Assembly: GCA_905221605.1 (NCBI GenBank)
Contig: CAJNDS010002744.1
Span: 232,548 to 296,547 of the forward strand
Length of the DNA: 64,000 bases
Source of the DNA: Symbiodinium natans
Lineage: Eukaryota > Sar > Dinophyceae > Suessiales > Symbiodiniaceae
Direction of reading: 5' to 3'
In this document: positions 42,601 to 51,424 of the stretch, one piece after another
Position numbering within the stretch: position 1 is the first letter of the stretch
How the letters are laid out: every line of letters begins with the position of its first letter
Notes under the pieces: generated by a model
Database searches by the model: none
Told to the model about the DNA's origin: nothing
The model's input: the letters and a program-made list of their open reading frames with translations, nothing else
Translations under genes and position numbers: made by a program

Positions 42601-43578
42601 GGGGGGTACCCATTCCAGGCAACAAAAGAGGGCGGACATGTGGCTGGGCTTGGGGAGGATTGGGAGGGGGGTGCCTGTTCTCACAACCTAGACACCTTCG
42701 GCCCGAGGCCTCGGCGGATTTTGAAGTTCAGGACAGACCAACTTGCTCCCACCAAGACTTAAACCTCCAAAGAGTCCTCCACCCCTTCAAGACATGAAGC
42801 TTAAGTAAGCTTAAAGCCCTTGACTGCTCTGACATGCTCTGACAGGACTGGGAGTTCTGCTTGCGACTTCCCGGCGCTTCTAGGATTCGCTTTGGGGAAT
42901 CTGAGTTTGAATAGTGCTCACAGCTGAGAGTTGTTAGGCATGTGTAAGAGGTGTTTGCAATGGCAGGAATTGCAGGATGAGTTGCAGAGGGATTCCTTTG
43001 GAAAATGGTGTTCCTCTGTGCCCCGAGTTCCGAGTTGGTGCGGCAGGAAGAGCATGGCAAGAAGGCCTAAGCCTTCGTGGAAGAAATACACGATCTCTTC
43101 ATGCGCACACGGGTTTAGACATGACTTGGCTGCAAGGGCTTCTGGCCGACAGGACCATGAGCCATGAGCCACTTTGGAGTTCGGCCCCCCTTGCAGGATG
43201 ACCCTGAAGTTCGATTCGCGCAGCCGGACCGAGGCAATTTGCGGACGAGCAGTGTGGGGTTTAGTAGGGCTATTGGGTTGAGGGTCGCTTTGGGCTCCAA
43301 AAGTGTGACTTTCGAGCCCTCCGGAGGTATCGTGGGAAATGTAGGGGTCCGCGCGTGCTTGTGGAAGCCCGGCAGCTTGGGAGATTGAGAACTGTTGAGA
43401 GCTGTTGGGAGTTGCGGCTGTTGCGCACAAATTGAAGGATTTAACGGTTTACCGGGTTACCCATATTGCTAATCATAGTACCCACACCCTCGCAAGCAAG
43501 GCGGGGCGCGACTTCGTTCAGTTCTTTGCCCATCGAGACCCGGAGACTGGCGAGCTGTCGAAGCGCGACTTGGCTTGA
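39608..43578 (+). CDS. Third multi-exon gene, unidentified protein
   Basis: A provisional locus ends at a TGA at 43,576-43,578. The start was not found. The first visible exon, 39608-39650, reads RDSDMLGVLLGGHT before GTAAATG. The N-terminal half is a charged helix rich in Glu, Arg, Leu and Ala; the C-terminal half looks globular. It is the last gene of the plus block before the satellite complex. It may instead be part of the second locus. Confidence 0.5.
39837..39889 (+). CDS. Exon, helical
   Basis: After TTTTCAAG the frame reads TKQFEAALLRGDAQKNE to a GC donor. A long alternative frame (39,808-40,305, 165 codons) overlaps it, so only one of the two can be right. Confidence 0.5.
40082..40504 (+). 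CDS. Four consecutive exons with matching phase
   Basis: Exon 40082-40125 follows ATCTGCTTCAG and reads SYEARRRAAEGDEE to GTGATC. Exon 40155-40222 follows CTCCTCAG and reads ESARQLRLQALSAALDGEDV then GR to GTGTGG. Exon 40338-40383 follows CAATCCAG, completes Asp and reads EERQLRYAILMRILE to GTCCGTG. Exon 40462-40504 follows GGCCTCCAG and reads DLLAPEPYSKLRSS to GTACGTG. Strong splice sites and continuous phase make this one of the most secure chains; it is likely coiled-coil. Confidence 0.7.
41127..41293 (+). CDS. Probable exon, aromatic-rich
   Basis: After TGGTTATAG the phase carried from exon 40462-40504 gives GCEPNGSRSAWHHVLM, then VPPNVRHYPGPYFLDNVW, then GGLEIACYYKPS before the donor GTAAGAAG. 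Two other frames also look coding (EAVNLMAAGLRGIM and CVASCFDGAAERQALPG), so the frame is not settled. Confidence 0.45.
41487..41549 (+). CDS. Exon, 21 codons
   Basis: Between TGTGCGTTTCCCCAG and GTGCCCC, the exon reads AFLYRALQLRNSEQVLARLS then E, in phase 0-0. The acceptor is very good. Confidence 0.7.
42024..42375 (+). CDS. Three exons of a globular segment
   Basis: Exon 42024-42062 follows GGAAGTTTTCAG and reads DFAASEELMKSAL to GTGGTG. Exon 42157-42223 follows TTTTCTTCTCCAG and reads VAMSGLVAPFTSKGPYPRTR then TE to GTTTAG. Exon 42269-42375 follows CACCAAACAG and reads SSITVDTDHEYHPNEAGG then FNIASPAVGVLNSSLRT to GTGGGTGG. The first two join in phase; the third needs a different donor or a missed exon. 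A short GC-donor exon near 42,399-42,420 (EDVAMVQ) may follow. Confidence 0.65.
42967..43578 (+). CDS. Last exons and stop of the third locus
   Basis: Exon 42967-43007 reads ELQDELQRDSFGK to GTGTTCC. Exon 43197-43251 follows CCCCCCTTGCAG and reads DDPEVRFAQPDRGNLRTS to GTGTGG. Terminal exon 43479-43578 follows GCTAATCATAG and reads THTLASKAGRDFVQFFAHRD then PETGELSKRDLA to TGA. All codons of the last exon are typical of the block, and the stop is followed at once by AT-rich DNA. Confidence 0.65.
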
Positions 43579-43675
43579 AGAGAGATCTCACCCAAGCGAC
43601 TTTGGAAAGGATGTGTATGTCAACAACAACCGCGGGGTCTTGACGCTTCTGCTCTGTGGTTTCAGCTTTGGGTAA
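43579..43675. other. 3' flank of the last plus-strand gene
   Basis: There is a short stretch between the stop and the left inverted repeat. No polyadenylation signal of the AATAAA type is seen. Confidence 0.4.
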
Positions 43676-43712
43676 AAAACATACATAAATACCATATATA
43701 TATGAGCCCGCC

Positions 43713-43733
43713 GCCTTTAGGGTCTATTTAGCT
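43713..43733 (+). repeat. Left copy of 21-bp inverted repeat
   Basis: It begins GCCTTTAGGG and ends TATTTAGCT, and is identical to the reverse complement of 54,106-54,126. Flanking similarity extends it to about 90 bases. Confidence 0.8.
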
Positions 43734-43959
43734 TTGGGTTTTTCTTATTGCTTAAAAAGAGCGAATATAAATATCGTAATACAAAAATACATATTTACAC
43801 CTACATATGGCACGCAAATCTCATGCCCAGCGGTTCTAGGCCTAGCCGCACGCCATTACGAACTGCGAATTTCTGGTTGTTCTTATTTTCATTTGTTTCT
43901 CTTTGCTATCTGTGTATGCGTGTTCTTTTTTCAGCCTGCGTGAAAAAGTCGCTGTTTGG

Positions 43960-46900
43960 CTGCGGCAGAAGGGAAAGAGAAGTGAGAGAGGAGAGACAAC
44001 AAGGAGGCCATTTTAATTTTCTGGAAGGGTATTGATTGAAAAGAAAAGAAGAGACAAGAAACAAGGAGGCGGATGGCACTCTTCTTTATCTATCATCTCT
44101 CCCTTCCTTGCCTCTCCCGTTTCCCTCTATAATTCAAAAGACAAGACCATTCTTGCTCTTCGCAGATCAGAGGAGAGATCAAAAGGAATGCAATTTTAAT
44201 GGGAAGAGCAATGAAAAGAATGGAAGAGAAATGAAGACAGGAGAGGGAGGTGCAAAATCAGGCTAAGAGAAGATGGTGCTCGTTTTCATCTTTCTTCTCT
44301 TGCTCTTTTCCTTTTCAAATAAACAACAAAAGGAAGAACAATGAACATGCAAAGGAACCCGTTTTCTTTTTCCATGTGGGAACAAGGAAAGAACAGAGGC
44401 GATAAGGCGAGAGGAGGGATTTGCTGAAGCATGGGGAGGGTCTACGGACAAGGAGCCAACCCCGCTCACTTTCCCCATCCATTGAAACAGGAAAAGAAAG
44501 GAACAGGGCCTCCATTCCCCTCTTGTTCTTCCTTTCTTGTGTTTTTGTCACATCAAGGGGAACAGGAGAAGAGAAGGGAGAGAGAAGGAGAGAGGAGAGA
44601 CAAAAAGGATTGCATTTGTACTGGGAAGAGCAAAGAAAAGAATAGAAGAGAGATGAATAAAGGAGAGGGAGAGACAAAATAAGGCGCAGAGAAGATGGCA
44701 CTCTTCTTTATCTATCCTCTCCCCCTTATCTCTCCCTGCCCTCTTTCTTTTCGAAATAAGAAAACAAAAAGGAAGAACTATGAGAAGGAGAAGGGGACGG
44801 AAAGGAACAGAAGGGATAGGCCGATAGGAGGGGGTATGGCAAGGTCCACGCGCAAGGAGTCACCCTCTGCTTACCCTTCCACTGCCTTATCATACAAGTT
44901 CCTTTCTTGCGCTGTATCAGTTGAAAGGAAACAGAAGGAGAGAAGGGAAAGGGAAGTGAGAGAGGAGAGATGACAAGGATGGCATTTTTCTGGAAGCGCA
45001 ACTGTACCGGAATGTGGCCACAATAAGCAGGCCAGGGAGACTCAGGCGGGGCAACTGTAGCGGAATGTGGCCACAACAAGCAGGCCAGGGAGGCTCAGGC
45101 GGGGCAAGTCTCTCCCTAATTAGAAAAAAACCAATCTTGCTCTTCGCAAATAGATAAGTGCCCTTCTTCCTCTTCAGGAAATCGCCTTTCCCTTATTTTG
45201 CTTTCTGAAGCGAATAAGAAAAAGAACAGATAAGAAGAGAGGACAGGGAATGACTAGGTAAAGAGAGGAGCTCTTCAATTTTGCATTACTTTTCCTTCTT
45301 GGGGGGTCCTTTTTTCTCCCTTGAAGATGCAGGAACTCTCAAAAGGAACACCCGTTCCATCGCCCATTTACTCTTCCCTTCCTTATCTCCTATGCTTTTT
45401 TCCTTAGTCATTGCAACAGGAGAAGACAGGAAAAGGGCCTCCATTCCCCTCTTGTTCTTCCTTTCTTGTGTTTTTGTCATATAAAGGGGAACAGGAGAAG
45501 AGAAGGGAAAGAGAAGGAGAGAGGAGCGATGAAAGGAACACAATTTTAATGGGAAGAGCCAAGAAAAGAATGGAAGAGAGATGAATAAAGGAGAAGGAGA
45601 GACAAAACAAGTTGCAAAGAAGATGGCGCTCTTCTTAATCCATCCCCTCTCCCTTTTCTCTCCCTTCCCTTTTTCTTTTCGAAATAAGAAAAACTAAGCA
45701 GGAAGAATTATGAAAAGGAGAAGGGTAAGGAAAAGAGCAGAAGAGATAGGCCGAAAAGAGTGATATGATGAAGTATGGCAAGGTCCACACGCAAGGAGTC
45801 ACCCTCTGCTTACCCTCCCACTGCCCTTATCATACAAGTTCCCTTCTTGTGGTTTATCAGCTAAACGGAAACAGAAGGAGAGAAGGGAAAGAGAAGTGAG
45901 AGAGGAGAGACAACAAGGATGCCATTTTAATTTTCTGGAAGGGTATTGAAAAGAAGAGAAAAGACAAGAAACAAGGGGACGGATGGCACTCTTCTGTATC
46001 TATCATCCTTGTCTTTCCCTTTTCCCTCTATAATTAAAAAACAGGCGCCATCTCTCGTCTTCAGGAACCCGTTCACTTTTTCCGTTTGGGAACAAGGAAA
46101 AGAACAGAGGCGATAGGGCAAGAGGAAGAATTTGCTGCAGCATGGGGAGGGTCTACGGGCAAGTAGCCAACCCCGCTCACTTGCCCCATCCATTGTGAAA
46201 AGAACAGGGCCTCCATTCCCCTCTTGTTCTTCCTTTCTTGCGTTTTTGTCATTTAAGGGGGAACAGCAGAAGAGAAGGGAAAGAGAAGGAGAGAGGAGCG
46301 ATGAAAGGAACACAATTTTAATGGGAAGAGCCAAGAAAAGAATAGAAGAGAGATGAATAAAGGAGAGGGAGAGACAAAACAAGGCGCAAAGAAGATGGCA
46401 CTCTTCTTTATCTATCCTCTCTCCCTTATCTCTGCAAGGAATAGAACAGACAGGAAGCAAGGAGACGGAGTGACAAAACTTGTCGCAAAGCTTTATATAT
46501 CTCCCTTGTCTCTCCCTAATTAGAAAAAACCAATCTTGCTATTCACAGATAGATAGGTGCCCTTCTTCCTCTTCAGGAAATCGCCTTTCCCTTATTTTGC
46601 TTGTTGAAGCGACTAAGAAGAACAACAGATAAGAAGAGAGGACAGGGAATGACTAGGTAAAGAGAGGAGCTCTTCAATTTTCCTCCCTATCTCTTATGTT
46701 ACTTTTCCTCCTTGGGGGATGTCCTTTTTTCTCCCTTGAAGATGCAGAAAACTCTCAAAAGAAACGCCCGTTCCATCGCCCATTTACTCTTCAATTCCCT
46801 TCCTTATCTCCTATGCTCTTTTCCTTATTCATTGCAACAGGAGAAGACAGGAAAAGGGCCTCCATTCCCCTCTTGTTCTTCCTTTCTTGTGTGTTTGTCA

Positions 46901-48880
46901 TATAAAGGGGAACAGGAGAAGAGAAGGGAAAGAGAAGGGGAGAGGAGCGATGAAAGGAACACAATTTTAATGGGAAGAGCCAAGAAAAGAATGGAAGAGA
47001 GATGAATAAAGGAGAAGGAGAGACAAAACAAGTTGCAAAGAAGATGGCGCTCTTCTTAATCCATCCCCTCTCCCTTATCTCTCCCTTCCCTTTTTCTTTT
47101 CGAAATAAGAAAAACTAAGCAGGAAGAATTATGAAAAGGAGAAGGGTAAGGAAAAGAGCAGAAGAGATAGGCCGAAAAGAGTGATATGATGAAGTATGGC
47201 AAGGTCCACACGCAAGGAGTCACCCTCTGCTTACCCTCCCACTGCCTTTATCATACAAGTTCCTTTATTGTGGTTTATCAGCTAAACGGAAACAGAAGGA
47301 GAGAAGGGAAAGAGAAGTGAGAGAGGAGAGACAACAAGGATGCCATTTTAATTTTCTGGAAGGGTATTGAAAAGAAGAGAAAAGACAAGAAACAAGGAGA
47401 CGGATCGCACTCTTCTTTATCTATCATCCTTGTCTTTCCCTTTTCCCTCTATAATTAGAAAAACAGGCGCCCTCTCTCGTCTTCAGGAACCCGTTCACTT
47501 TTTCCGTTTGGGAACAAGGAAAAGAACAGAGAGGCGATAGGGCGAGAGGAAGAATATGCTGAAGCATGGGGAGGGTCTACGGGCAAGGAGCCAACCCCGC
47601 TCACTTGCCCCATCCATTGTGAAAAGAACAGGGCCTCCTTCCCCTCTTGTTCTTCCTTTCTTGCGTTTTTGTCATTTAAGGGGGAACAGCAGAAGAGAAG
47701 GGAAAGAGAAGGAGCGAGGAGAGATAACAATAACACCATATTAATGGGAAGAGCCAAGAAAAGAATAGAAGAGAGATGAATAAAGGAGAGGGAGAGACAA
47801 AACAAGGCGCAAAGAAGATGGCACTCTTCTTTATCTATCCTCTCTCCCTTATCTCTGCAAGGAATAGAACAGACAGGAAGCAAGGAGACGGAGTGACAAA
47901 ACTTGTCGCAAAGCTTTATATATCTCCCTTGTCTCTCCCTAATTAGAAAAAACCAATCTTGCTATTCACAGATAGATAGGTGCCCTTCTTCCTCTTCAGG
48001 AAATCGCCTTTCCCTTATTTTGCTTTTTGAAGCGACTAAGAAAAACAACAGATAAGAAGAGAGGACAGGGAATGACTAGGTAAAGAGAGGAGCTCTTCAA
48101 TTTTCCTCCCTATCTCTTATGTTACTTTTCCTTCTTGGGGGATGTCTTTTTTCTCCCTTGAAGATGCAGAAAACTCTCAAAAGGAACACCCGTTCCAGTT
48201 CCATCGCCCATTTACTCTTCAATTCCCTTCCTTATCTCCTATGCTCTTTTCCTTATTCATTGCAACAGGAGAAGACAGGAAAAGGGCCTCCATTCCCCTC
48301 TTGTTCTTCCTTTCTTGTGTTTTTTGTCATATAAAGGGGAACAGCAGAAGAGAAGGGAAAGAGAAGGAGAGAGGAGCGATGAAAGGAACACAATTTTAAT
48401 GGGAAGAGCCAAGAATAGAATAGAAGAGAGATGAATAAAGGAGAGGGAGAGACAAAACAAGGCGCAAAGAAGATGGCACTCTTCTTTATCTATCCTCTCT
48501 CCCTGATCTCTGCAAGGAATAGAACAGACAGGAAGCAAGGAGACGGAGTGACAAAACTTGTCGCAAAGCTTTATATATCTCCCTTGTCTCTCCCTAATTC
48601 GAAAAAGCCAATCTTGCTATTCACAGATAGGTACAGTACCCTTCCTCCTCTTCAGGAAATCGCCTTTCCCTTATTTTGCGTTTTGAAGCGACTAAGAAAA
48701 ACAACAGATAAGAAGAGAGGACAGGGAATGACTAAGTAAAGAGAGGATCTCTTCAATGTCCCTCCCTTTTTCTTATGTTACTTTTCCTTCTTGGGGGGTC
48801 CTTTTTTCTCCCTTGAAGATGCAGAAAACGATCAAAAAGGACACCCGTTCCATCGCCCATATATAGGGAGACAGAGAAAT
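43960..48880. repeat. Purine/pyrimidine-rich tandem units of about 1.4 kb
   Basis: The marker AATCGCCTTTCCC recurs at about 45,180, 46,579, 48,002 and 48,658, and the marker ACCCGTTCACTTTTTCC at 46,069 and 47,488. The period is therefore about 1,400-1,420 bp, with a shortened last copy; a diverged partial copy starts near 44,350. Each unit alternates GA-rich and CT-rich stretches. These often form hairpins, for example AAAGAAGA-tggcac-TCTTCTTT in the segment near 46,388-46,409. Open frames here (Leu/Ser/Phe- or Lys/Arg/Glu-rich) follow from the biased composition and are not called as genes. Confidence 0.75.
44998..45106 (+). repeat. 53-bp tandem duplication
   Basis: Two copies of a GC-richer segment (GCAACTGTA...CTCAGGCGG), starting at 44,998 and 45,051 with four or so differences, lie inside the first purine/pyrimidine unit and are absent from later units. 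Confidence 0.8.
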
Positions 48881-49194
48881 CATGAGCATCAGCTGGGTTT
48901 GCTGCACCACTCAAAACTTCTCAAGTGACCTAGGCACACTCTGCGCCTATACGAGTACATTACAAGTACAAGTGCAAGTACAAGCCTTCGTTTTTGAGGT
49001 AGAGGGCACGAAAGGTGGAGGAGGGCTGGGGGGGGTGGGGTAAAAGAATTATGTAGAGCTACTTATAAGGTTTATACAGTTTATGAAGTGGGCTCTTTTT
49101 TCTCCTTTGGCTAATTTTGGGCAACATTTGCCCTTTGGGCCCAATTTGGCCCCAAAAAAACGGCCCCAAAGGGCCCAACAATGGGAAACGTGCG

Positions 49195-49745
49195 GCTGGA
49201 TTTGGCCAAATTTTGCCGGACAGTCTGCGGGCAAAATTTGGCCAAATCGGGCTGCTCGTCGTACGCGATGAGAAATGCGCGGCTCGATTTGGCCAAATTT
49301 TGCCAAGCAGCCTCCGGGCAAAATTTGGCCAAATCGGGCTGCTCTTCGTAGGCGATGAAAAAGGTGCGGCTCGATTTGGCCAAATTTTGCCGGGCAGCTT
49401 TCGGGCAAAATTTGGCCAAATCGGGCTGCTCTTCGTAGGCGATGAGAAAGGCGCGGCTCGATTTGGCCAAATTTTGCCGGGCAGCTTTCGGGCAAAATTT
49501 GGCCAAATCGGGCTGCTCTTCGTAGGCGATGAGAAAGGCGCGGCTCGATTTGGCCAAATTTTGCCGAGCAGCTTTCGGGCAAAATTTGGTCAAATCGGGC
49601 TGCTCTTCGTAGGCGATGAGAAATGCGCGGCTCGATTTGGCCAAATTTTGCCAAGCAGCCTCCGGGCAAAATTTGGCCAAATCGGGCAGCTCTTCGTATG
49701 CGATGAGAAATGCGCGGCTCGATTTGGCCAAATTTTGCCCGGAGC
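49195..49745. repeat. 87-bp tandem array with a 17-bp hairpin in each unit
   Basis: CGATTTGGCCAAATTTTGCC recurs at 49,285, 49,372, 49,459, 49,546, 49,633 and 49,720, exactly 87 bases apart, with a degenerate copy before. In each unit TTTGGCCAAATTTTGCC is followed about 13 bases later by its exact reverse complement. Because 87 is 29 codons, frames stay open on both strands for more than 200 codons (repeats of RFGQILP/KFGQI on either strand). Confidence 0.9.
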
Positions 49746-49960
49746 TTCCCCCCCTCCCAAGAATTAAATAGTGATTAATTTAAGTACGACGGGGAGGTTT
49801 CGGATTGAAATTATTTAAATTATTTAATTCTTAGGGGGCGGGGAGGGTGGTTCCCCCCCCTTTTCGGATTTCAACTATTTAAACTATATAATGTATTTAC
49901 ATTATTTGAATTGTTTAAATTGTTTAAATTACATGATGTAAATCATTTAATCAAAGCTTT
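49746..49960. repeat. AT-rich spacer with inverted repeat
   Basis: CCCAAGAATTAAATA near 49,757 is mirrored by TTATTTAATTCTTAGGG near 49,820. Both are flanked by C-rich and G-rich runs respectively. The rest consists of TTAAAT-type repeats. Confidence 0.6.
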
Positions 49961-50029
49961 ATATATCTCCCTTGTCTCTCCCTAATTAGAAATACCAATC
50001 TTGCTATTCACAGATAGGTGCACTTCTCA

Positions 50030-50365
50030 TGCTTTTTTGTGTTAGCACGGCTCTACTGACACATATTCCGCGAAAAATGTGTCATGCTTTTTGTCTTAGC
50101 AGAACTCTCGTGACACATATTCCGCGGAAAATGTGTCATGCTTTTTTTTGTTAGCACGCCTCTACTGACACATATTCCGCGGAAAATGTGTCATGCTTTT
50201 TGTGTTAGCACAGCTCTACTGACACATATTCCGCGGGAAAAGTGTCATGTTTATGTTGCTAAGAGAACTCTGGTGACACATATTCCGCGAAAAATGTGTC
50301 ATGCTTTTTTTGTGGTAGCACGGCTCTACTGACACATATTCAGCGGAAAAATTGTCATGTTTTTG
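50030..50365. repeat. 54-bp tandem array with hairpin cores
   Basis: TGACACATATTCCGCG starts at about 50,057, 50,111, 50,166, 50,220, 50,274 and 50,330, with spacing 54-56. Each unit contains TGACACAT, a 12-base CCGCGG-centred loop, then ATGTGTCA, a perfect 8-bp stem. The units differ by a few bases. Confidence 0.85.
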
Positions 50366-50639
50366 GTGAAATTTACGAACACTTACCCCCCGATAAGCAA
50401 GACTTGGAATCACTCCGTTACAAGCAATCAATATTGGCACGCGGCCATTTTTTTCTTCTCAACTATCTCAAAGGGCGCAGTGTCTAGATCGCAAGCATAA
50501 TTTCATTGTGTCTTGACGCATCATAGTGTACCAAAGTCTCTGCATCATAAGCATTGTTTTCTTTGCGCTTTAGTACAGTTTTTTGTACTAAGGTCTTTAA
50601 GCTGTAAGCACTTTTAACGGGAAAGGGCGAGGAGGATAG

Positions 50640-50885
50640 CTTGTGATAACTATGACAATTTATCATAATTATGATACCTTATCATAAGTATGATAACTTA
50701 TGATAACTTATCATAATTATAATAACTTATCATAATTATGAAAAGTTGCTTATCATATTTATCATACTCTGAGATAAAGAACTTGAAGTTATCATAATTA
50801 TGATAATTTAGATCGGGAAGCTAAAGTTATCATAATTATGATAACTTATGATGGGGAAGTTGAAGTCATCATAATTATGATAACT
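50640..50885. repeat. Array of TATCATAATTATGATA palindromes
   Basis: Seven or more copies of the perfect palindrome TATCATAATTATGATA, or close variants, are separated by GTTATC/AACTT linkers and by GGGAAGCTAAAG-like spacers. Confidence 0.85.
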
Positions 50886-51084
50886 TCAGGTTGGTAGTTT
50901 GGAGTGGAGGGGCAGGAGGGGTTAGGTGCGAGTGGTGTGGGTGTAGTAAATTGTTGCAAGGGGGCTTGTTGGGGGTGATGGGGTCGGGGAGCAGGTTGCA
51001 GGTGCGACGCGGTGCGTGGGGTGGCGCTCTGCGAAGTGAGGTGGAAAATTGGGGAGGGGTAGGGGAGGGGAGAGGAGGGGTTAA

Positions 51085-51405
51085 AGCACAAGCCCTCCAG
51101 CCCCTCCAACCCCTCCAGCCCCGCAGAGCCCTCCAGCCAGCCCCTCCAGCCCGCCCCTCCAGCCAGCCCCTCCAGGCGCCCCTTCAGCCTCCAGGTTCCT
51201 CCAGCCACTCCAGTTCTTCCAGTTCCTCCAGCCCCTCCAGCCTCTCCAACCCCTCCAGCCCTTGCAGCAGCCCCTCCAGCCAGCCAGCCCCTCCAGCCCC
51301 CTCCAGCCCCCTCCAGCCCCCTCCAGCCCCTCCAGCTCCAGCCCATCCCTTCAGCCTCCAGGTTCCTCCAGTTCCTCCAGCCCCTCCAGCCTCTCCAGCC
51401 CTACC
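51085..51405. repeat. CCAGCCCCT minisatellite
   Basis: About 35 imperfect copies of the 9-mer CCAGCCCCT occur, with variants CCAGTTCCT and CCAGCCTCT. The 180 bases before it are G-rich on the same strand (GGAGGGG steps), so the pair forms a loose inverted arrangement. Open frames of about 170 codons are composition artefacts. Confidence 0.85.
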
Positions 51406-51424
51406 TAAATAATTTAGTTTATGG

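Noticed and set aside
44036-48739. Many 60-180 codon frames rich in Leu/Ser/Phe or Lys/Arg/Glu
   Set aside because: They recur in each 1.4-kb unit and reflect purine/pyrimidine bias; no neighbouring exon pattern.
49049-49767. Open frames of 206-216 codons in the 87-bp array as genes
   Set aside because: Unit length divisible by three and hairpin symmetry keep both strands open. No start context, no splice sites and no non-repeat part.
50030-50365. CRISPR-like array
   Set aside because: Units are near-identical over their full length, with no unique spacers, and the setting is eukaryotic.
50846-51412. Pro/Ser- and Gly-rich frames of about 170 codons
   Set aside because: Produced by the CCAGCCCCT minisatellite and its G-rich flank.
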